Below are positions 57,987-64,000 of a stretch of 64,000 nucleotides of DNA, piece by piece (within the stretch, counting starts at the first letter, position 1; the number at the start of each line of letters is the position of its first letter). The notes under the pieces are model-generated. The model was not told the DNA's origin. It saw only the letters and a list, made by a program, of their open reading frames with translations, and did no database searches. The position numbers and the translations under genes are program-made. The stretch is from Collinsella aerofaciens. Lineage in GTDB: Bacteria; Actinomycetota; Coriobacteriia; Coriobacteriales; Coriobacteriaceae. The stretch is taken from positions 40,112 through 104,111 of the forward strand of contig NZ_JAQLDU010000003.1 of the NCBI RefSeq assembly GCF_028209625.1, written 5' to 3'.

Positions 57987-58893
57987 TGCCGCACGCGTGA
58001 CGTTTACCAAAAAAAAGAAGACGGTTGCTTGTCCCGTGCCCTTGGCACCGCTTGCCGACACACATGCGCATCTGCTTTCGTTCTGGGGCAAGGATGTGCC
58101 CGAGACACTCGTGCGTGCCAAGGCGGCGGGCATCGACCTGTTGGTGACGGTCTTCGACCCCATCGCCGACAAGCGCAGCGTGACGGACTATAGCGACTGG
58201 CTCGTGCGCGAAATTCTGCCGATGCAGGATATCCCGCAGATCAAGTATCTTGCCGGCGTGCATCCGTATGGCGCGCCGGATTATACCGACGACATTCACG
58301 CGCAGGTTGTTGCTGCGCTTGATGACCCTTTGTGCGCCGGTATTGGCGAAATCGGTCTGGACTACCACATGGATTACGACGACGACATCACGCCGGCGCC
58401 CCACAGCGTGCAGATTGATTGCATGGCACGTCAGCTCGAAGTCGCCGTGCGCTGCAATGTGCCGGTGGAGTTGCACCTGCGGCACGAGGACTCGGATGGG
58501 GAGCGCACCTCGCATATGGATGCGTACAACGTGCTTCGTGAGGTGGGCGTGCCCCAGGCCGGTTGTGTGCTGCACTGTTTTGGCGAGGACCGCGCCACGA
58601 TGGAGCGCTTTGTGGAGCTGGGCTGCTATATCGCCTATGGTGGTGCGGCCACCTTTAAGCGCAACGACGACGTGCGCGAGGCATTTGCGGCAACCCCACT
58701 CGATCGAATTTTGTTCGAGACGGATTGCCCGTATATGGCTCCGGAGCCCATCCGCGGTCTTGAATGCGAGCCCGCAATGATCTCCATTACGGCAAACGCG
58801 CTGGTTAACGACCGTGTCGATCGCACTGGTGAGGACGCCGAAACAATCGCGCATGCCGCTTGGGAAAATGCCTGCAAACTTTTTCAAAAATAG
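57976..58893 (+). CDS. TatD-family metal-dependent hydrolase
   Basis: A 305-residue TIM-barrel nuclease/deacylase-like hydrolase. Metal ligands are visible: HxH in LADTHAHLLSFWG, Glu in IGEIGLDYH, His in VELHLRHED, His in VLHCFGEDR and Asp in LFETDCPYMAPEP. Bacterial TatD proteins degrade DNA or act on D-aminoacyl-tRNA. An N-terminal ~25 residues (TFTKKKKTVACPVPLAPL) precede the usual start of the fold. AGGAG lies 7 bases before ATG 57976. The next gene downstream is tRNA-Leu. Confidence 0.93.
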   Translation: MMLNAARVTFTKKKKTVACPVPLAPLADTHAHLLSFWGKDVPETLVRAKAAGIDLLVTVFDPIADKRSVTDYSDWLVREILPMQDIPQIKYLAGVHPYGAPDYTDDIHAQVVAALDDPLCAGIGEIGLDYHMDYDDDITPAPHSVQIDCMARQLEVAVRCNVPVELHLRHEDSDGERTSHMDAYNVLREVGVPQAGCVLHCFGEDRATMERFVELGCYIAYGGAATFKRNDDVREAFAATPLDRILFETDCPYMAPEPIRGLECEPAMISITANALVNDRVDRTGEDAETIAHAAWENACKLFQK

Positions 58894-58896
58894 TTC

Positions 58897-58925
58897 TTGC
58901 GTTCGCGGTGGCGCTCCGTTATTCT
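58897..58925 (+). promoter_or_regulatory. tRNA-Leu promoter
   Basis: TTGCGT and TATTCT are exactly 17 bases apart, starting just after the TatD stop. Confidence 0.75.
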
Positions 58926-58936
58926 AATTCCTGCAC

Positions 58937-59023
58937 GCGGGCGTGGCGGAATTGGCAGACGCGTACGGTTCAGGTCCGTATGGGGGCAACCCCATGAAGG
59001 TTCAAGTCCTTTCGCCCGCACCA
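58937..59023 (+). tRNA. tRNA-Leu (CAG)
   Basis: A class II tRNA of 87 bases with encoded CCA. The acceptor GCGGGCG pairs perfectly with CGCCCGC; the anticodon stem ACGG/CCGT encloses TTCAGGT, giving anticodon CAG; the long variable arm ATGGGGGCAACCCCAT is typical of Leu. Its 3' end is duplicated downstream. Confidence 0.95.
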
Positions 59024-59254
59024 TTGATTGAAAGAGCTCCCAGCAATGGGGGCTTTTTTGTTATGGGCCCACCGCGGGGACTTGAACCTGCGAAGGAGCG
59101 AGCGTAAAGAAAACGCGGAGCGTTTTTAGCGAGCTGGCGAGTCCGCCGGCAGGCGGGCGATGCCGGTGCGGATCCGCGAAGCGGATACGCGGACGTCCTT
59201 TCGCCCGCACCATTGATTGAAAGAGCTCCCAGCAATGGGGGCTTTTTTGTTATG
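59006..59254. repeat. tRNA-Leu 3'-end duplication module (60-bp direct repeats around a 129-bp insert)
   Basis: 59006-59065 runs from the T-loop of tRNA-Leu through its terminator (AGCTCCC/GGGGGCT and T's) and recurs, with no mismatch, at 59195-59254. The insert 59066-59194 starts with an inverted partial copy of this tRNA's T-arm (core GGACTTGAACCT) and contains AAAACGC-GGA-GCGTTTT and ATCCGC-GAA-GCGGAT hairpins, ending GCGGAC before the second repeat. The unit length (189 bases) and design match the module at tRNA-Phe (186 bases). Confidence 0.87.
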
Positions 59255-59311
59255 CACGATCTCCTTGGACGGGTATCCTAATGGCAACGTGTGCCTATCA
59301 GAGGAGAGACC

Positions 59312-60250
59312 ATGCTGTTTTCCGGTATCATCGCTGCCCTTACGAGCCTTTTGATTCCCATCATCATCCTGCTGCTGTTGCTTCCCAACGCCTGCTACGT
59401 CGTTGAGCAGCAGCACGCTGTGATCATCGAGCGCTTGGGTAAGTTCAATCGTATCGTCAACGCGGGCTTCCACGTGAAGGTGCCCGTGATTGACCGCAAG
59501 GCCGCCACGGTGAGTCTGCGCACCATGAAAAATGGTTTTGGCATCGACGTTAAGACCCAGGACAACGTGACCATTGGCCTTGAGGTCTCCGCTCAGTACC
59601 ACGTGAGCTATGACATGGGCGCCGGCCCGGAAGATTCGGGCATCTACAAGAGCTACTATATGCTGCAGGAGCCCGTCGACCAGATGCGCGACTTCATCAC
59701 CGACGCCCTGCGCTCCTCCATCCCCGTCTACACACTCGATGAGGTCTTTGCCAAGAAGGATGACATCGCCAAGGATGTCAACGCTACCGTTTCCGAGCAG
59801 ATGGCCGCCTACGGATTCACCCTCGTGTCGACGCTCATCACCAAAATCGCACTGCCGACCGAGGTTGAGAACTCCATGAACGACATCAACGCCGCCCAGC
59901 GCAAGCGCGCTGCGGCACAGGAGCTCGCCGAGGCCGACCGCATCAAGCGCGTCACCGAGGCGACCGCCGAGGCCGAGGCTATGGAAAAGGCGGGCGAGGG
60001 CATCGCCAACCAGCGCAAGGCCATCGCGCTGGGTATCAAAGATTCGCTCGAGATCATCCAGGAGACGGGTGTCGGCAATGACGAGGCCAACCAACTGTTC
60101 ATGTTTACGCAGTGGTCCGAGATGATGACGGAGTTCGCTCGCACGGGTAAAACCTCGACGGTCGTGCTGCCGAGCGACTTTTCGCAGTCGGCCTCGATGT
60201 TCGAGCAGATGCTGGCCGCCGGCAAAGTTCAAAACGATTCGAAGGAGTAG
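59312..60250 (+). CDS. SPFH/stomatin-family membrane protein
   Basis: A 312-residue band-7 protein. An N-terminal membrane hairpin-like helix (IIAALTSLLIPIIILLLLLP) leads into the SPFH domain (CYVVEQQHAVIIERLGKFNR, VKVPVIDRKAATVSLR, QDNVTIGLEVSAQY) and then a coiled-coil Ala/Glu-rich region (AQRKRAAAQELAEADRIKRV). These proteins form membrane-bound oligomeric rings and organise lipid microdomains or control membrane proteases; no NfeD partner is adjacent. GAGGAGA lies just before ATG 59312. Confidence 0.93.
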   Translation: MLFSGIIAALTSLLIPIIILLLLLPNACYVVEQQHAVIIERLGKFNRIVNAGFHVKVPVIDRKAATVSLRTMKNGFGIDVKTQDNVTIGLEVSAQYHVSYDMGAGPEDSGIYKSYYMLQEPVDQMRDFITDALRSSIPVYTLDEVFAKKDDIAKDVNATVSEQMAAYGFTLVSTLITKIALPTEVENSMNDINAAQRKRAAAQELAEADRIKRVTEATAEAEAMEKAGEGIANQRKAIALGIKDSLEIIQETGVGNDEANQLFMFTQWSEMMTEFARTGKTSTVVLPSDFSQSASMFEQMLAAGKVQNDSKE

Positions 60251-60256
60251 ACGCGC

Positions 60257-60727
60257 GTGAAATACACCGTCGTTTGCGTCGGTAAGCTCAAGGAGCGCTT
60301 TTGGAAGGACGCGTGCGCTGAGTACACCAAGCGCCTAGGTGCCTATGCCAAGGTGGATATCCGCGAGGTGGCCGATATCGACCCGGCTAAGGCGGGCGGC
60401 GTGGATGCCGCGCGCGACAAGGAGGGGGCGGCGATTCTTGCCGCCTTGCCATCTCGAGCGCATGTGATCCTGCTGGCTATCGAGGGCAAGGAGCGCTCGA
60501 GCGAGGAGTTTTCGGCGAGGCTCGACGATCTTATGCTGCGAGGCAACAGCGACATTGCCTTTGTGATCGGCGGATCGGACGGCGTGAGTGATGAGGTGCG
60601 CGCCCGCGCCGACGAGATGCTCAGCTTTGGACGCATTACTTTGCCGCATAACCTGGCGCGTGTGGTGCTGCTAGAGCAGATTTACCGTGCCTGCAAGATC
60701 AGTCGTGGCGAGCCGTATCACAAATAG
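60257..60727 (+). CDS. rlmH: 23S rRNA pseudouridine-1915 N3-methyltransferase RlmH
   Basis: A 156-residue SPOUT methyltransferase that modifies helix 69 of 23S rRNA. It starts KYTVVCVGKLKERFWKDAC and has the SAM knot FVIGGSDGVSDEVR and the invariant end LEQIYRACKISRGEPYHK. The start is GTG 60257 with AAGGAG 11 bases upstream, at the end of the SPFH gene 6 bases earlier; the two are probably co-transcribed. Confidence 0.97.
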   Translation: MKYTVVCVGKLKERFWKDACAEYTKRLGAYAKVDIREVADIDPAKAGGVDAARDKEGAAILAALPSRAHVILLAIEGKERSSEEFSARLDDLMLRGNSDIAFVIGGSDGVSDEVRARADEMLSFGRITLPHNLARVVLLEQIYRACKISRGEPYHK

Positions 60728-60800
60728 GTCGGCAATACGAAACAATGGCGTGGGACAATACCTTTCGTTTTGAGGAATGTGTCTGAAAGGACTATGCGAT

Positions 60801-61571
60801 ATGAAGATTGGATTTGTCGGTTTTGGCAATATGGCGAGCGCTATGGCCGATGGCTGGATCGCTGCCGGTGTAGCTGCGAGCGACATGTGCGCCTGCGCGG
60901 GTCGCTACGACGCACTGGTTGAGCGCTGCGAGGCGCGCGGCATGGTCGCCTGCCACGATGCCGCCGAGGTTGTCGCCGCATCCGATATCGTGGTCGCTGC
61001 GGTCAAACCGTACATGATCGAGAAGGTATTCGCCCCGCTCAAGGATGCTCTTGCCAAAAAGGTCGTTCTGTCGGTTGCCTGGACCTGGGACAGTGCCAAG
61101 TGGGAGCAGGTCCTGCCGGGCGTCGCGCATATCTCGACGGTGCCCAACACGCCGGTTTCGGTAGGCGAGGGCGTCATCGCCTGCGAGAAGGCTTCGACGC
61201 TTAACGACGAGCAGCGTGCTGTGGTGCTCGACCTGCTCGGTAAGCTTGGCGCTGTCGTCGAGCTCGACACAAGCCTGCTGTTTGTGGGCGGCACGGTGGG
61301 TGGTTGCGCTCCGGCGTTTGTCGCCATGGCAATCGAGGCCCTGGGCGATGCGGCGGTCAAGCACGGTATCCCGCGTGCGGATGCTTATCGCATTGTGAGC
61401 CAGATGGTGCTGGGTACGGCAAAGCTGCAGCTTGCAACTGGCCAGCATCCTGCGGCGATGAAGGATGCCGTATGCTCGCCCGGTGGTGCCACCATCAAGG
61501 GCGTCGTTGCGCTCGAGGACGCCGGCATGCGCAGCGCCCTGGTCAAGGCAATCGACGCAACCCTCCAGTAA
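60801..61571 (+). CDS. proC: Pyrroline-5-carboxylate reductase
   Basis: Reduces pyrroline-5-carboxylate to proline with NAD(P)H. The 256-residue protein has the Rossmann start MKIGFVGFGNMASAMADGW, an AVKPYMIEKV loop, SVAWTWDSAKW, TVPNTPVSVGEG and the C-terminal GTVGGCAPAFVAMAIEALGD and SPGGATIKGVVALE. The length is normal. AAAGGA lies 12 bases upstream of ATG 60801; an in-frame ATG at 60777 is not supported. Confidence 0.94.
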   Translation: MKIGFVGFGNMASAMADGWIAAGVAASDMCACAGRYDALVERCEARGMVACHDAAEVVAASDIVVAAVKPYMIEKVFAPLKDALAKKVVLSVAWTWDSAKWEQVLPGVAHISTVPNTPVSVGEGVIACEKASTLNDEQRAVVLDLLGKLGAVVELDTSLLFVGGTVGGCAPAFVAMAIEALGDAAVKHGIPRADAYRIVSQMVLGTAKLQLATGQHPAAMKDAVCSPGGATIKGVVALEDAGMRSALVKAIDATLQ

Positions 61572-61731
61572 AACCGACCAAAAAAGGGACAGGTTTATGT
61601 TGGCAGGTTTTTCCTGCGGTTTTGTCCTTTTAGCGAAAAGTGCCCCGCAACTGGCTCAATTCCAGTTGCGAGGCACTTGCGTTTGCCCAGATAAAACCGA
61701 CCAAAATAAACCTGTCCCTTTTTGGCAGGTT
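61570..61731. repeat. Inverted pair of CAGGTTTAT repeats with nested hairpin
   Basis: AAACCGACCAAAAAAGGGAC (61571 on) and the inverse at 61692-61731 are about 40-bp imperfect arms. Between them AAGTGCC(C)CGCAACTGG pairs with CCAGTTGCG(A)GGCACTT (61638-61678). The right part, 61682-61731, matches 5570-5616 in inverted orientation. The region lies between the convergent proC and small-membrane-protein genes and contains the latter's stop codon at its right end. Confidence 0.7.
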
Positions 61732-61903
61732 AGTCCCAGAAGCTGTCTTCTTCGTCCTCGGACTTGGGGCCGCGGTCGACATACATCTTATGGGTGCGCT
61801 TCTCCATTACAAAGGCAATAATCGCAAACAGCAGGATGCCGCCGGCGAAAAGGATGGCAAAACCGGTGCGGGTGCCAAACAAAAAGGAAAAAACTGCGTC
61901 CAT
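61730..61903 (-). CDS. Small single-pass membrane protein (57 residues)
   Basis: On the minus strand an ATG with AGAAGG upstream starts a 57-residue protein: a membrane helix GFAILFAGGILLFAIIAFVM (residues ~14-33) follows a short hydrophobic N-terminus, then a basic stretch EKRTHKMYVDRGP and an acidic tail SEDEEDSFWD. The positive cytoplasmic flank predicts the tail inside the cell. No family is recognised, but the clear membrane topology, ribosome binding site and lack of other coding signal make it a likely gene. Confidence 0.65.
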   Translation of the reverse strand: MDAVFSFLFGTRTGFAILFAGGILLFAIIAFVMEKRTHKMYVDRGPKSEDEEDSFWD

Positions 61904-62014
61904 TGGGTGCCTTCTTGCGTAGTTGAGTTGGGTCGTAAACGCTCATAAGTATATACTTGCCCATACATGTACAAGGTTGCAACCTAAATGGAATGTATAT
62001 CGCCGGAGGATCTA

Positions 62015-63298
62015 ATGCTTGATATCAAGTTTGTTCGCGAGAACCCCGATGCCATCGATGTCGCCATGGCTAACCGCCAGACGTCTTGGGATCGCGAGAA
62101 GTTCTTTGAGCTCGACGACGAGCGTCGTGCCGTCATCACCGAGGTCGAGGAACTTCAAGCCACGCGCAATGCCGAGTCCAAGAAGATCGGCGCCCTGATG
62201 AAGGAGGGCAAGAAGGACGAGGCCGAGGCCGCCAAAGAGGCCGTGCGCGCCGTCAACGAGAAAATTGACGGTCTGGCCGAGCGCCGCACCGCCCTCGAGC
62301 AGGAGCAGTACGACTTCATGGCTCACCTGCCCAACATTCCTTGCGAGGCCACGCCGTACGGCAAGGACGAGGACGAGAACATCGAACGCCGTCGTTGGGG
62401 CACCCCGCGCGAGTTCGACTTCGACTTTAAGCCGCACTGGGATCTGGGCACCGACCTCGACATCCTTGACTTCGAGCGCGGGAACAAGCTCTCCGGCAGC
62501 CGCTTCACCGTTCTCGGTGGCGCCGGCGCCCGTCTTGAGCGCGCCCTCATCAACTTCTTCCTCGATACGCACACCAGCCGTGGTTTTAAGGAGTGGTGGC
62601 CGCCCATCGTCGTCAAGCGTCAGACCATGTTCGGCACGGGCCAGCTGCCCAAGTTCGAGGACGACGCCTATCACGTCTCGGGCGACAACTTCCTGATCCC
62701 CACCGCCGAGGTCGTGCTCACCAACCTGCACGCCGGTGAGGTCCTCGACGCCGATACCCTGCCGCGCCGCTACACCGCCTTCACCCCCTGCTTCCGCGAG
62801 GAGGCCGGCTCCGCTGGTCGCGATACCCGCGGCGTCATTCGCCAGCACGAGTTCGACAAGGTCGAGATGGTCAAGTTTGCCAAGCCGGAGGAGTCCGACA
62901 AGGAGCTCGAGAGCATGACCGCCGAGGCCGAGTTCCTGCTGCAGCAGCTGGGTCTTCCGTATCGCGTGATTAGCCTGTGCACCGGCGACCTGGGCTTCTC
63001 TGCCCGTCAGACCTACGACGTCGAGGTCTGGCTGCCGAGCTACAACGCCTACAAGGAGATCAGCTCCTGCTCCAACTGCGGTGACTTCCAGGCCCGTCGC
63101 GCCAACATCAAGTATCGCGACCCCGAGAACTTCAAGGGTTCGCGCTATCTGCACACCCTCAACGGTTCCGGTCTGCCGGCTGGCCGTACCATGGCAGCCA
63201 TTCTGGAGAACTACCAGAACGCTGACGGCACCATCACGATCCCCGAGGTTCTGCGTCCCTACATGGGCGGCCTCGAGAAGATCGAGCCGGTCGCGTAG
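62015..63298 (+). CDS. serS: Seryl-tRNA synthetase
   Basis: Charges tRNA-Ser (and tRNA-Sec). The 427-residue class II enzyme begins [20 protein letters not shown], followed by the long antiparallel coiled coil (residues ~30-105) that reaches the tRNA variable arm, motif 1 near [20 protein letters not shown], motif 2 [20 protein letters not shown] and motif 3 [19 protein letters not shown]. The start at 62015 has CGGAGGA 6 bases upstream; the frame opens slightly further back. No T-box is visible. A terminator follows. Confidence 0.97.
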   Translation: MLDIKFVRENPDAIDVAMANRQTSWDREKFFELDDERRAVITEVEELQATRNAESKKIGALMKEGKKDEAEAAKEAVRAVNEKIDGLAERRTALEQEQYDFMAHLPNIPCEATPYGKDEDENIERRRWGTPREFDFDFKPHWDLGTDLDILDFERGNKLSGSRFTVLGGAGARLERALINFFLDTHTSRGFKEWWPPIVVKRQTMFGTGQLPKFEDDAYHVSGDNFLIPTAEVVLTNLHAGEVLDADTLPRRYTAFTPCFREEAGSAGRDTRGVIRQHEFDKVEMVKFAKPEESDKELESMTAEAEFLLQQLGLPYRVISLCTGDLGFSARQTYDVEVWLPSYNAYKEISSCSNCGDFQARRANIKYRDPENFKGSRYLHTLNGSGLPAGRTMAAILENYQNADGTITIPEVLRPYMGGLEKIEPVA

Positions 63299-63321
63299 AT
63301 TGGCTGCATAAGCGATTTGCT

Positions 63322-63350
63322 AGGGCACTCCTTTTTGGGGTGCCCTTTTT
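63322..63350 (+). terminator. Terminator of serS
   Basis: AGGGCAC pairs with GTGCCCT around a T-rich loop, followed by TTTTT. Confidence 0.85.
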
Positions 63351-63469
63351 GTGTGCGGCCATACCATGCTGTGCGGACAGCTCAATAGAAAACACACGAA
63401 CAACTGTTCTGTATACAGCCATCTACCTGCTATGCTTTTGCTAAATAAGAGCGAGAGAAAGGGGACGCG

Positions 63470-63847
63470 ATGGAGCTGTTTGATGATCGGGTGGTTTTGT
63501 TTGAGAGCGACGAGGGCGGGGAGTACCTGCTTGTGACGTGTGAGCCGTCTGGCATGGGTGGCCTGGTGGTTCGACAGACGAGCGAGGGTCCGTTGACCCA
63601 ATGGTGCTACGAGGAGTCGCCGCATGTGGTTGAGACGTTTGTGGCGCACGAGGGGCTTGTGGCCCTGGAGCATTTCTATGGGGTCCGGACATCTAACCAG
63701 GTTGCTCGCATGTTGAGTATCTCGTTTGCCGATTATGATTGTGCCCAGCGGGTGAGATCGCTCCTGAGGGAACTTGATGCTAAGTTTGACGTGATCGAAA
63801 AGCCAATCGATCGTACGGGGAACGACGGTATATGCGGAGCAGCATGA
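63470..63847 (+). CDS. Small hypothetical protein
   Basis: A 125-residue acidic soluble protein of unknown family: VVLFESDEGGEYLLVTCEPS, TQWCYEESPHVVETFV and ALEHFYGVRTSNQVARMLS are its main segments. The sequence resembles a two-layer fold with a C-terminal helix (QRVRSLLRELDAKFDVIEK). AAAGGGGA lies 6 bases before the ATG. It stands alone between serS and tRNA-Arg. Confidence 0.65.
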   Translation: MELFDDRVVLFESDEGGEYLLVTCEPSGMGGLVVRQTSEGPLTQWCYEESPHVVETFVAHEGLVALEHFYGVRTSNQVARMLSISFADYDCAQRVRSLLRELDAKFDVIEKPIDRTGNDGICGAA

Positions 63848-63883
63848 CAAAACTGCGTTTCACAAAAAAGTTTGAGATTGTGC

Positions 63884-63913
63884 TTGACTCCAATAAGCTA
63901 AAGTGGTTTTATA
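63884..63913 (+). promoter_or_regulatory. tRNA-Arg promoter
   Basis: TTGACT (63884-63889) and TTTATA (63908-63913) are 18 bases apart, 11 bases before the tRNA. Confidence 0.65.
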
Positions 63914-63924
63914 TGTCTTGCGCT

Positions 63925-63998
63925 GCGGCGTTACCTCAGCTGGATAGAGGGTCTGACTACGAATCAGAACGTCATAGGTTCGAATCCTATACGCCGCA
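63925..63998 (+). tRNA. tRNA-Arg (ACG)
   Basis: The acceptor GCGGCGT pairs with ACGCCGC; the anticodon stem TCTGA/TCAGA encloses CTACGAA, giving ACG, which would be deaminated to ICG in the mature tRNA. The window ends at the CC of the CCA, so whether its 3' end is duplicated like those of tRNA-Phe and tRNA-Leu cannot be seen. Confidence 0.94.
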
Positions 63999-64000
63999 CC

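Noticed and set aside
59002..59235. Open frame with repeated LGALSINGAGERT at tRNA-Leu
   Set aside because: Translation of the 60-bp tRNA-end repeat on the wrong strand; such peptides are likely annotation artefacts in databases.

Overview
The window looks like a chromosomal segment of a high-GC, Gram-positive gut actinobacterium of the class Coriobacteriia, most likely Collinsella. The reasons are the codon usage, a monoderm-type Tad locus with no secretin, mannose-family PTS genes linked to SIS-domain Amadori deglycases, a hydroxyisocaproate/lactate dehydrogenase and a T-box in front of pheST. The genus is an inference; no search was run. Most genes are housekeeping, with accessory patches between them and many short palindromic repeats in the intergenic spaces.

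Layout. 1-9.5 kb: 3' end of recQ, a GntR regulator with a SIS-domain deglycase, lactate/hydroxyacid dehydrogenase, metA (Glu111, so predicted to use acetyl-CoA), 5-formyl-THF cyclo-ligase, a HicAB toxin-antitoxin pair and a large M16 peptidase. 10-14.8 kb: a GntR regulator and a complete mannose-family PTS (EIIA, EIIB, EIIC, EIID) with a second SIS deglycase. Together with the first SIS gene this resembles the Salmonella gfr system for fructoselysine/glucoselysine. The PTS module is bracketed by related repeats, and EIIC appears to carry a GT duplication at its second codon. 15-21 kb: an AlbA_2/ATPase regulator behind an iterated motif, several small unknown genes, tRNA-Val and an EamA transporter. 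21-31 kb: a DUF4012 envelope protein, glmM, an M32 carboxypeptidase and T-box-pheS-pheT. 31-34.8 kb: a CbiMQO-type cobalt/nickel ECF transporter and a phospholipase C-like protein. 34.7-42.3 kb: a nuclease-like protein, pyruvate kinase, a P-type Ca2+-like ATPase behind a structured leader, and rsgA. 42.4-52.1 kb: a twelve-gene Tad/Flp pilus operon. 52.1-64 kb: a broken toxin-antitoxin pair, tRNA-Phe, a GH5-like protein, rsmI, metG, rsmA, tatD, tRNA-Leu, an SPFH protein, rlmH, proC, a small membrane protein, serS and tRNA-Arg.

Most interesting signals. (1) tRNA-Phe and tRNA-Leu are each followed by a 186-189 bp module that duplicates the tRNA 3' end plus its terminator. Each module also carries an inverted copy of that same tRNA's T-arm and ends its insert in GCGGACG, which suggests a defined non-autonomous tRNA-targeting element. 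(2) The leader of the P-type ATPase gene can form two hairpins with fully complementary loops, and the second hairpin buries the ribosome binding site; it matches no riboswitch I recognise. (3) At least seven families of short palindromic elements occupy intergenic spaces, some in matching copies tens of kilobases apart. (4) Several genes carry specific lesions: a GT duplication in EIIC, an amber codon in a small toxin, and loss of the catalytic acid in a GH5 protein. No CRISPR array, rRNA operon, complete insertion sequence or prophage was seen.
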